Notes: a model not told the origin generated them from the letters alone. A stretch of DNA of 6,987 nucleotides from Deltaproteobacteria bacterium (GCA_015233295.1 JADFYC010000193.1:1-6987); one strand, 5' to 3'. Numbered from the stretch's first letter, positions 1-5,439 are shown. Numbers and translations are program-made.

Positions 1-1218
1 TATCATGACAAGCAGAAGACGGTTTTTGGCTATAAGGCTTACCATCTGGATTATCCTAATCCTTTTGATAGATTACATGGATCAAAGGGGGATGGGATTT
101 GGATCCATGGAAGTAACAAATCGCTCAAGACTAGAAGCACGAATGGGTGCATCGTATTGAAAGATCAGGACCTGGACGAACTTACAACCTACCTTAAGTT
201 AGGTGAGACCCCGGTTATTATCACCTCGCACTTGAAACATCCGTCTTTTACTGTTGCGGCAAACCTTACCGCTTCGTTGCATGCCTTTTTAAAGGACTGG
301 CGGACTTCTTATCTAGAAATGCAAAAAATGATTAGTAATTTTTATAGGTTATATGGTGATAATTTTCAAACTCAAAGGTATTCATCGCCCTTGTATCGGG
401 ATATTAATTATGCTCTTAATCCGACCCGTCCAATTTTAGGGATGGAAATAAATGACTTAAAGATATTTCAGATGGAGAAGGTGGCCATTGTAGCTCTGAA
501 CCAGGAATTAAAGGTTTCAGACGCGGAAAAAGCCACCGGTGTCAGAAGGTTATACTTAGAGGAACGAAAGGGTCGATGGCATATCATCGGGGACGAATGG
601 AAATTGCAGGGACCTGATGCCGCCCCCACCATGCTGCTGGCCGGGACTCAACCAGAGCCCAAACCGTCAGAAAAAATAAGGCCTGAACCCATTCCGGGCA
701 ATTCCGACAAGAAGCCACCAGTCCTGGCTGAGAAACCAGGACCAGTTCCCCCGGTGACACCCAAACCCGCGGTGATCTCTACAACTCCAGCCGGGCGAAA
801 GAGTAAAGAAAAACCAGCCGCCAAAATCCCTGAGCCGGCTCCTGAGAAAAAGAAAACTGCTGTCCCGGACATGGCCAAGAGCGAGTTACAAAGTATTCTG
901 GAACAGATACAAAAGGCTTGGGAAGGCAAGCAGGTAGATAAATATATCAGCTTCCACCATCCCGACTTCACCTGCAACGGGATGAACCTGGCCCAGTGGA
1001 AAGATTATAAGGCAAGTACCTTCAAGAAAAATCAGTATATCAATGTATCCTTTAAGGATGTAAAGATCAAGATCGACCGAAGTCAGGCCGTCGCCTCTTT
1101 TACTCAAATATTTAGATCTAGTTCCTTCCGGGACAAGGGTCACAAGGAACTAGTCTTCAAAAAGCAGGGACGGACCTGGAAAATCTACCGAGAAAAATGG
1201 ACGCCCCTAGGCGGTTAA
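1..1218 (+). CDS. YkuD-family L,D-transpeptidase / L,D-carboxypeptidase with two NTF2-like domains (5' partial)
   Basis: The frame is open from base 1, so the gene starts upstream; a TTG at 157 lies after the catalytic residues and is not the start. Of 405 visible residues, 1-75 are the end of a YkuD domain: His36 (IHGS) and the STNGC motif with nucleophile Cys50, the usual His...S/T-x-G-C arrangement. Residues about 92-201 and 293-400 each look like an NTF2/SnoaL-like fold, both ending in a W-x-I...W pattern (RWHIIGDEW, TWKIYREKW). A Pro/Lys-rich linker (about 204-290) joins them. YkuD enzymes act on peptidoglycan stem peptides in the periplasm. A YkuD domain followed by an NTF2-like domain is the layout of Helicobacter Csd6 and Campylobacter Pgp2, L,D-carboxypeptidases that cut tetrapeptide to tripeptide. 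The Csd4-like gene nearby favours that role, but transpeptidase activity cannot be excluded. Signal peptide and N-terminal region are outside the window. Confidence 0.93.
   Translation, partial: YHDKQKTVFGYKAYHLDYPNPFDRLHGSKGDGIWIHGSNKSLKTRSTNGCIVLKDQDLDELTTYLKLGETPVIITSHLKHPSFTVAANLTASLHAFLKDWRTSYLEMQKMISNFYRLYGDNFQTQRYSSPLYRDINYALNPTRPILGMEINDLKIFQMEKVAIVALNQELKVSDAEKATGVRRLYLEERKGRWHIIGDEWKLQGPDAAPTMLLAGTQPEPKPSEKIRPEPIPGNSDKKPPVLAEKPGPVPPVTPKPAVISTTPAGRKSKEKPAAKIPEPAPEKKKTAVPDMAKSELQSILEQIQKAWEGKQVDKYISFHHPDFTCNGMNLAQWKDYKASTFKKNQYINVSFKDVKIKIDRSQAVASFTQIFRSSSFRDKGHKELVFKKQGRTWKIYREKWTPLGG
1209..1214 (+). promoter_or_regulatory. Ribosome binding site deciding the start at 1224
   Basis: AGGCGG lies 9 nt before the ATG at 1224, a normal distance. 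It is only 3 nt from the ATG at 1218 and lies downstream of the ATG at 1197. It sits inside the last codons of the YkuD gene, which suggests translational coupling. Confidence 0.5.
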
Positions 1219-1223
1219 TGATA

Positions 1224-2087
1224 ATGAGCCGACATCCATTCACTATTGTCATCTTGCAGAAAGACCGCGATATAAAGACTATTCGTCTAGCGGCGCGCAC
1301 AGTCTATGCTATCTATTCGATTTTCTTTATTCCTCTGATCGTTCTAACTCTGGCAGTCACCGCCTTATTGTTTTGGGACGGCCTGGCTCCAGTGAAAGCC
1401 GATCTAAGAAAGACCTGGCCCGGTATTCTATTTACCAGAGATTCCGGGAAAGCCGGCCCGCAACCCGGTAGCCCGTCGGGACCCGGTGGGCCACATCCGC
1501 CGCTCGCCTTAAATCCGCCTGCCGGCCCGCCGGTGGTGACCAAAGGAGCGGTTTCCGACTCCTTCCCAACCCCGGCCGCAATTCCGGCGGCCAAAGGGGC
1601 AATTACCGCCACCCTATCACTCAACAGGTTACAGATAAGCGAGACGGCGACTGAGGATGCTTCTGCAGAATCCCCCGGGGCGGAAACGAAATCAGCCGAC
1701 AATTCCGTCCGGGATGCGATAAAGAGCGCTGGTTGCGGTGAGGTCGATATTAGTGATTTTACCATCAGACCGCAGAATGAAGAGAGAATTTTTGCTTTTA
1801 AGCTCAATAACGTCTCTTCTCGTCAGACAACAGGGTATATCGTAGCCATCGGAATAGGCAAGAGCCAGGGTGCCGTAACGTATCTATCTTCGCCGGCCAT
1901 GTCCCTGAAGGAAGGACGCCCGGCCAATTTCAAAGATGCCGAATACTTTGCCATCAGCAGATACAAATACATTTCGGGGACCTTCCATATTTCTAAGAAG
2001 GCCTTGGCCTTGGCTCAGGTGGAGATAATCGTCTACTCTTCCTCGGGTGAGATCGTTTGTGTCAAACGGTTTAAGGTGGGAACATGA
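1224..2087 (+). CDS. Unrecognised single-pass membrane protein with Pro/Gly-rich linker and periplasmic beta-rich domain
   Basis: I do not recognise the family. The 287-aa product has a basic cytoplasmic N-terminus of about 27 residues, one hydrophobic helix at about 28-51 with no clear cleavage site, a Pro/Gly/Ala/Ser-rich linker at about 53-165, and a compact C-terminal domain at about 171-287. That domain alternates hydrophobic and polar residues (for example VEIIVYSSSGEIVCVKRFKV) as beta-sandwich proteins do. The predicted topology is N-in, C-out. The start at 1224 is preferred because of AGGCGG at 1209-1214; 1218 (TAATG overlap) and 1197 are alternatives. The stop overlaps the carboxypeptidase start (ATGA), so all three genes probably share one transcript. 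A role as membrane adaptor or partner of the two peptidoglycan enzymes is inferred from topology and position only. The layout recalls Helicobacter shape proteins such as Csd5, without visible sequence relationship. Confidence 0.85.
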   Translation: MSRHPFTIVILQKDRDIKTIRLAARTVYAIYSIFFIPLIVLTLAVTALLFWDGLAPVKADLRKTWPGILFTRDSGKAGPQPGSPSGPGGPHPPLALNPPAGPPVVTKGAVSDSFPTPAAIPAAKGAITATLSLNRLQISETATEDASAESPGAETKSADNSVRDAIKSAGCGEVDISDFTIRPQNEERIFAFKLNNVSSRQTTGYIVAIGIGKSQGAVTYLSSPAMSLKEGRPANFKDAEYFAISRYKYISGTFHISKKALALAQVEIIVYSSSGEIVCVKRFKVGT

Positions 2088-3877
2088 GACTTCCGGGGTT
2101 GAAAAGATGTTGCGGCATATTGACCCTGGTTGTCGGCCTGGCCCTTTGGGCTGATGTTCCGTCCGGCTTGGCCGTGGCTAAACGAGGGCACGAAGTCTTC
2201 TTTCAAAACACCGACCATGAACTCCACGTCTATCGGATTCGAGGGGACAAGCCGGGGCCGACCCTGATGCTGATTGGCGGGATCCAGGGAAATGAACCCG
2301 GCGGCCATCTGTCGGCCGATTCGTATGCCGATATGTCCTTGAAGCGGGGCCAGTTGATTGTCGTCCCGCGGGCCAATTTCTATTCGATTATCAAGAATGA
2401 TCGCGGCACCAGCGGTGACATGAACCGGAAATTCAACTCCGCTACAGCCACCGGAATGGATGACCAGATTGTGGACATCTTGAAAAAACTTATGGCCGAG
2501 AGTGATTACCTCCTGAATCTTCATGACGGCAGCGGTTTTTTTTCTCCTGAATGGGTCGATGAGCTTAATAATCCTAATCGGTACGGGCAATCAATCATCG
2601 TTGACGCCGATAAGCATACCCTGCCTAATGGGACTATCCTGGACCTGGGCACTACCGCCAAAAGGGTTATCGAGAAGGTTAATGCCGAAATAGAGCATCC
2701 TAAATTTCATTTTAAATATAACAATCATGACACCATGTCTCTCCAAAGCATACACAGGGAGCAGAGAGGATCGGCCACCTTTTATGCCTTAACCAAACGC
2801 GGGATTCCGGCCTTCGGCGTGGAAACGTCTAAACAATTGCCCAATACCGAAATGAAGATCAGGCACCATAACCTGGCCATCAACGCGTTTATGCAAGAGT
2901 TTGGCATCATCCCGGAAAATCCGGGGATCAACCTGGACCCTCCGGTGCTCAAGTATGTGGTCGTTAAGGTCAACGAAGGGTTACCCGTGGCGGTGGCCAA
3001 TCATCAGACGCTGGACATACAACGAGGCGATACCGTGACCATTTCTCATGTCCAGGCCAATTATGATCGAGGCCTGGTGGCGCACATCATAGGCCATGGG
3101 GCTTTTAACAACCTGATGAATCCCCACCAGATTTTATCATCCACTAAGGTGTTGGTCTATAAGGATAATCAACGATGTGGTTTTATTAACCTGCGGATCG
3201 CGGCGGAGACTGCCGCAGTACCTCGAACCAAGATTCCCACAGGGGGGGGGCTTCGCGAAGTGACCTATTTTGTCTTAACCGTGAACGGACAAAAGGTGGT
3301 CGTCGCCAATAAAGAACGGATTCCGATCGTTCGGGGGGACCGTTTATGCGTTAGCCAGGTCTTGCCGGATTCCCTTGCCCAGCAGGTAATAGTAGATTTC
3401 AAGGGATTTGCTCCACCGGGGGCCCCAAACTCCGGAGAGGATCGGGGATACCTCATCAATACGGCCACAGATCTCCAGGCCAAGTATTCGGTCAACGGTC
3501 AAGGAAATATGTACCGAATTGAGGCGAAACATGGTAAAATGCTTTTAGGAGAGATCACAGTCAGTATCGTTGAACCTAAACTGAACTACATTATTCTCAG
3601 CCGCAATGATGGCAGCAAATCCTGCTATATGGACGGGGAGACCGTCTCCGTAAACCCGGATGATTCCATTAAACTGATCGATTTTAAAACAAATGTCCCC
3701 ACTAATGACAACGTCAAGGTGTTTATCAAAATCCCACGATCAGCGGAGGAAAAAGAACTTTCCGGTGAGCCGTTTCAGTTACAACGAGCCCAGGTGGAAC
3801 AGGGCAAACAACCTTATGAGATCGTTGTCACCAGGGAAAAAATCCCCGTCGGTAAGATTTTTATCAAGTCGGGATAA
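2084..3877 (+). CDS. M99-type (Csd4/Pgp1-like) D,L-carboxypeptidase, exported peptidoglycan-trimming enzyme
   Basis: This 597-aa protein begins with a signal peptide (about 1-30, basic start then a hydrophobic stretch, ending near SGLAVA). The carboxypeptidase domain spans about 36-278. Zinc ligands read as Gln68 and Glu71 in GGIQGNEPGG and His147 in LNLHDG; Asn114-Arg115 in DMNRKF fits the substrate-carboxylate site and Glu247 in GVETSK the catalytic glutamate. Gln in place of the first His is the known hallmark of M99 enzymes: Helicobacter Csd4 uses Gln46, Glu49 and His128 with similar spacing. That family removes meso-diaminopimelate from uncrosslinked tripeptide stems. Residues 286-597 form about three beta-rich units, each opening with a similar strand pair (near 288, 394 and 504). 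The start ATG overlaps the previous stop and has AAGGTGGG at 2073-2080. A G9 tract (3242-3250) and a T8 tract (2536-2543) lie in frame. Family assignment is fairly strong; exact substrate is inferred. Confidence 0.92.
   Translation: MRLPGLKRCCGILTLVVGLALWADVPSGLAVAKRGHEVFFQNTDHELHVYRIRGDKPGPTLMLIGGIQGNEPGGHLSADSYADMSLKRGQLIVVPRANFYSIIKNDRGTSGDMNRKFNSATATGMDDQIVDILKKLMAESDYLLNLHDGSGFFSPEWVDELNNPNRYGQSIIVDADKHTLPNGTILDLGTTAKRVIEKVNAEIEHPKFHFKYNNHDTMSLQSIHREQRGSATFYALTKRGIPAFGVETSKQLPNTEMKIRHHNLAINAFMQEFGIIPENPGINLDPPVLKYVVVKVNEGLPVAVANHQTLDIQRGDTVTISHVQANYDRGLVAHIIGHGAFNNLMNPHQILSSTKVLVYKDNQRCGFINLRIAAETAAVPRTKIPTGGGLREVTYFVLTVNGQKVVVANKERIPIVRGDRLCVSQVLPDSLAQQVIVDFKGFAPPGAPNSGEDRGYLINTATDLQAKYSVNGQGNMYRIEAKHGKMLLGEITVSIVEPKLNYIILSRNDGSKSCYMDGETVSVNPDDSIKLIDFKTNVPTNDNVKVFIKIPRSAEEKELSGEPFQLQRAQVEQGKQPYEIVVTREKIPVGKIFIKSG
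2536..2543 (+). repeat. T8 homopolymer inside the carboxypeptidase gene
   Basis: Eight T bases span the Gly-Phe-Phe-Ser codons just after His147. One base gained or lost would cut the enzyme inside its catalytic domain. It is short enough to be chance. Confidence 0.9.
3242..3250 (+). repeat. G9 homopolymer inside the carboxypeptidase gene
   Basis: Nine G bases encode Gly387-Gly389 in the linker between the first and second beta-rich units. They are followed directly by the perfect 10-bp palindrome CTTCGCGAAG (3251-3260). Slippage would remove the last 200 or so residues but leave the catalytic domain and first beta unit. An assembly length error is also possible at such a tract. Confidence 0.9.
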
Positions 3878-3883
3878 GAGCCG

Positions 3884-3911
3884 GTTACTTGTTGCATGTT
3901 GCTTGTTGCGG
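3884..3911 (-). repeat. Heptamer array 1, reverse-oriented arm (4 units)
   Basis: Four tandem 7-nt units, each beginning GTT on the + strand (GTTACTT, then GTTGCAT, and so on). They are the reverse complement of the YAACNNG units at 3977-4025. The arm begins 6 nt after the carboxypeptidase stop codon. Confidence 0.85.
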
Positions 3912-3915
3912 ATCT

Positions 3916-3936
3916 CGGTCCCCGTGTCGCGGACCG
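3916..3936. repeat. Small GC-rich hairpin in the loop of the first inverted repeat
   Basis: CGGTCC (3916-3921) pairs with GGACCG (3931-3936) across a 9-nt loop. It lacks a following T-run, so it would at most be a structural element or processing site. Confidence 0.4.
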
Positions 3937-3976
3937 GAAGTAATCACCCGGTTGTCAAGGATGAAACTTTAGCCAA

Positions 3977-4025
3977 CAACGTGCAACCAGCAACATGCAA
4001 CAGGTAACGTGCAACCAACAACCCC
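3977..4025 (+). repeat. Heptamer array 1, forward arm (7 units)
   Basis: Seven tandem 7-nt units in strict register: CAACGTG, CAACCAG, then five more, the last two degenerating to CAACCAA and CAACCCC. Consensus is YAACNNG with the first four bases nearly fixed. The unit CAACATG (3991-3997) holds an ATG at 3995 in frame with the bactofilin gene. Confidence 0.9.
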
Positions 4026-4045
4026 AAACACATTCCCGGTACCCT

Positions 4046-4309
4046 ATGAACAAAGATAAGAAAAAATCGTCAGAAGAGCAGATAAGCATCATCTCCGAGG
4101 GGGCGTTGATAGAGGGGAAGGTGACCCACGCCGGAACCCTGGTCATCGTGGGCACAGTGTCGGGTGAGGTCCTGGCTGATCGGGTCATCATCAAAGACAA
4201 AGGACACCTGATCGGGACAGTTACCTGCCGGGCGTTGATTATGGAGGCGGGGGGCCTGTTGGACGGCAATTCTGTTTACCTGAAAAAAGATGATAACCGA
4301 CTTACCTAG
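4046..4309 (+). CDS. Bactofilin (CcmA/BacA-like cytoskeletal scaffold, short form)
   Basis: The 87-aa product is almost entirely the bactofilin core, PF04519 by recognition. After a short charged N-terminus (NKDKKKSSEEQ), residues about 12-81 carry the repeated hydrophobic-Gly pattern of a right-handed beta-helix: GALIEGKV, GTLVIVGTVSGEV, DRVIIKDKGHLIGTV, ALIMEAGGLLDG. Bactofilins polymerise without nucleotide, usually on the cytoplasmic membrane face, and in Helicobacter (CcmA) direct peptidoglycan enzymes that curve the cell. The protein is shorter than many family members because its tails are minimal. No Shine-Dalgarno sequence is visible before ATG 4046. An in-frame ATG at 3995 would add 17 residues, but these are translated heptamer repeat (Gln/Asn/Thr-rich), so 4046 is preferred. 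Gene order puts it with the upstream carboxypeptidase genes, though the 168-nt gap could allow separate control. Confidence 0.93.
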   Translation: MNKDKKKSSEEQISIISEGALIEGKVTHAGTLVIVGTVSGEVLADRVIIKDKGHLIGTVTCRALIMEAGGLLDGNSVYLKKDDNRLT

Positions 4310-4349
4310 TTTTGGCCGGTTTCCGGGACCACCTAAGTCAACTCGACTT

Positions 4350-4373
4350 GTCCCATTTATTTCGTCATGGGAC
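4350..4373. repeat. 7-bp inverted repeat overlapping a candidate start codon
   Basis: GTCCCAT (4350-4356) and ATGGGAC (4367-4373) are perfect inverted copies with a 10-nt spacer. The right arm contains the ATG at 4367, the most upstream possible start of the SH3 gene, so that start would be buried in a short hairpin. Confidence 0.55.
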
Positions 4374-4387
4374 ATCTCGTCATTTCT

Positions 4388-5074
4388 ATGGAGTTAATCG
4401 CCTTGAGAGTTATTCTGGCTGTTGTCACGGCCATAATCCTTGCGTCTATCGCGGTGACGCCCCCGGCCTACTCCGGGACAAAAATGTATATTAAGGACTC
4501 GCTGGAAGTTACCGTCCGTCGGGGGCAAGGGATAGAGTTTAAGATCATTGCCTTGCTGCGTCCTAACGAGGAAGTCAACGCCCTTGGGGTCACGGGCGAC
4601 TGGACTGAAATTCAACTCAAAAAAGGCCGCCACGGTTGGGTGCTGAGTCGATATTTGACGGACAAGGAACCGAGGGCCAAGCAGGTCGATCAGCTTGACG
4701 ACAAAAATAAAGAGTTGGCCGATGAACTCAAAGAACTCAAGTCTGATAACGCCCAATTGACCGACCGGCAAGCCGAACTAACTCCGGAACTTGATAAGAA
4801 CGCTCAGGAACTGGTGATAAGAAGAACCCGGCATAAAGAACTAAAACAAGAGACCGCATCCCTTTTGAACATCGAAGAATCAATCAAAAAAGGTGAAGAA
4901 AAATCCCAAGACAACTCCAAGCAACTAAAAGAAATCAAAGCCACATTGACTGAAGGCCCGTCCTATCAAAATATTCAGTGGTTTCTCAGTGGCGCCGGGA
5001 CTCTGGCCGGCGGGCTGATGCTGGGTGGCATCTTTGCTCGCCGAAAAAGAAGATACCGCACCTCATTGAAATGA
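4388..5074 (+). CDS. SH3-domain membrane protein with coiled coil (YgiM/TIGR04211-like)
   Basis: The 228-aa product, counted from ATG 4388, has an N-terminal signal sequence (about 1-29, likely cut after PAYS). A bacterial SH3 domain follows at about 31-93, with the typical DSLEVTVRRG opening and GWVLSRYL ending. Next come a charged coiled coil (about 95-187), a C-terminal TM helix (about 196-216) and a basic tail RRKRRYR. This is the layout of E. coli YgiM-type proteins. Bacterial SH3 domains in the periplasm often bind peptidoglycan. In Helicobacter the SH3 membrane protein Csd5 links the wall to bactofilin, and a similar bridging job is plausible here but inferred; the topology differs because Csd5 is anchored by its N-terminus. 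The start is uncertain: ATG 4367 adds 7 residues, while TTG 4403 has GGAG at 4390-4393, 9 nt upstream, and gives a classic short signal peptide beginning M-R. Confidence 0.88.
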   Translation: MELIALRVILAVVTAIILASIAVTPPAYSGTKMYIKDSLEVTVRRGQGIEFKIIALLRPNEEVNALGVTGDWTEIQLKKGRHGWVLSRYLTDKEPRAKQVDQLDDKNKELADELKELKSDNAQLTDRQAELTPELDKNAQELVIRRTRHKELKQETASLLNIEESIKKGEEKSQDNSKQLKEIKATLTEGPSYQNIQWFLSGAGTLAGGLMLGGIFARRKRRYRTSLK

Positions 5075-5084
5075 TCATTGATTT

Positions 5085-5126
5085 GTTCCGGGTTGCATGT
5101 TCCGTGTTGCATGTTTTGAGTTCATC
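5085..5126 (-). repeat. Heptamer array 2, reverse-oriented arm (6 degenerate units)
   Basis: Six 7-nt units in register, each beginning GTT on the + strand (GTTCCGG, GTTGCAT, and so on). They lie 10 nt after the SH3 gene stop. The same GTTGCAT unit appears in the first gap, which ties the two regions together. Confidence 0.75.
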
Positions 5127-5178
5127 CTCGATAGTTGTGACATTATCCGTAGTTAACCAGCAACTTGGAACCAGCAAC
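5092..5178. repeat. Imperfect inverted repeat between the arms of array 2
   Basis: Segment 5092-5109 and segment 5161-5178 are reverse complements at 14 of 18 positions by hand alignment. A unit variant GTTCC on the left is mirrored by GGAAC on the right (5167-5171), as expected if pairing were kept. Confidence 0.6.
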
Positions 5179-5244
5179 CTGTAACGTGTAACTTGTAACC
5201 AGCAACCTGTAACGAGCAACGAGCAAGCAGCCACCAGCCACATG
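5154..5244 (+). repeat. Heptamer array 2, forward arm (13 units) ending in a start codon
   Basis: Thirteen 7-nt units run without a break in register from TAACCAG (5154-5160) to CCACATG (5238-5244). Consensus is YAACNNG, degrading in the last three units. The ATG of the final unit is the start codon of the next gene. Units are similar but rarely identical, so this is a degenerate satellite-like array, not a CRISPR. Confidence 0.92.
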
Positions 5245-5439
5245 AATCAAAAAATCCCGGAGAAAAAGCGGCCTAATTGTTTTGCCTGTGTCAATTTTTA
5301 CGTCACTTGGGAAAAACAATTCCCCTATGGATGCCGGGCCATGAATTTCAAGTCAAAGAAAATCCCTTCGCTGGTCGTGTTCGAGAGTACCGGGGCGGAG
5401 TGCTATGCCTTTGTCGAAAAAAAGCGAGGCGATAATTGA
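5242..5439 (+). CDS. Small four-cysteine protein, probably metal-binding, function unknown
   Basis: The 65-aa product contains Cys13-x-x-Cys16, Cys31 and Cys54, enough for one zinc or iron site. Conserved-looking blocks are NFYVTWEKQFPYGCRAMNFKSK and a C-terminal STGAECYAF (shown here as one motif region, residues 18-39 and 49-57). I recall similar small proteins in deltaproteobacterial genomes, mostly hypothetical, but no characterised function. It has no signal peptide or TM helix, so it is probably cytoplasmic. ATG 5242 is the only reasonable start: upstream in frame there is no other start before a TAA at 5182. There is no Shine-Dalgarno sequence, because the upstream bases are the heptamer array. 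Its stop overlaps the TTG start of the next gene (TTGA), indicating translational coupling with the peptide-binding lipoprotein. Confidence 0.85.
   Translation: MNQKIPEKKRPNCFACVNFYVTWEKQFPYGCRAMNFKSKKIPSLVVFESTGAECYAFVEKKRGDN
5426..5429 (+). promoter_or_regulatory. Ribosome binding site deciding the TTG start at 5436
   Basis: GAGG lies 6 nt before TTG 5436. An in-frame TAA at 5433-5435 directly precedes that codon, so no earlier start is possible. Confidence 0.65.

Larger units (their letters stand above)
3884..4008. repeat. 26-bp imperfect inverted repeat formed by the heptamer arms
   Basis: Arms 3884-3909 and 3983-4008 are reverse complements at 24 of 26 positions by hand alignment. One of the two differences would be a G-U pair in RNA. 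The 73-nt segment between them has a smaller hairpin of its own. As RNA this could be a long stem between the carboxypeptidase and bactofilin genes. No T-tract follows, so it is not a standard intrinsic terminator. Confidence 0.85.

Noticed and set aside
157..1218. YkuD gene starting at TTG 157
   Set aside because: The same frame is open back to base 1 and contains the catalytic His and Cys before 157, so the gene begins outside the window.
1313..1807. 164-codon open frame on the - strand
   Set aside because: It is opposite the Pro/Gly/Ala-rich linker of the membrane protein, whose GC-rich codons leave the reverse frame open by composition.
2033..2590. 185-codon open frame on the - strand
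   Set aside because: It lies opposite the signal peptide and catalytic domain of the carboxypeptidase, and its translation shows no family features; an antisense shadow.
3878..3945. Intrinsic terminator after the carboxypeptidase gene
   Set aside because: A 6-bp GC hairpin exists (3916-3936) but no T-run follows, and it lies inside a larger inverted repeat.
3693..4007. 104-codon + strand open frame spanning the end of the carboxypeptidase gene and the first gap
   Set aside because: It runs out of frame through the carboxypeptidase gene and then through the heptamer repeats; no protein-like features.
3995..4045. N-terminal extension of the bactofilin from ATG 3995
   Set aside because: The extra 17 residues are a translation of the heptamer array and have no bactofilin character; kept only as an alternative start.
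5116..5146. Sigma70 promoter TTGAGT...CATTAT in the core of the second gap
   Set aside because: The spacer is 19 nt and the -10 box matches only 4 of 6 positions; too weak to call.
5154..5244. CRISPR-like array
   Set aside because: The period is 7 nt with degenerate units and no spacers, so it is a tandem heptamer array.
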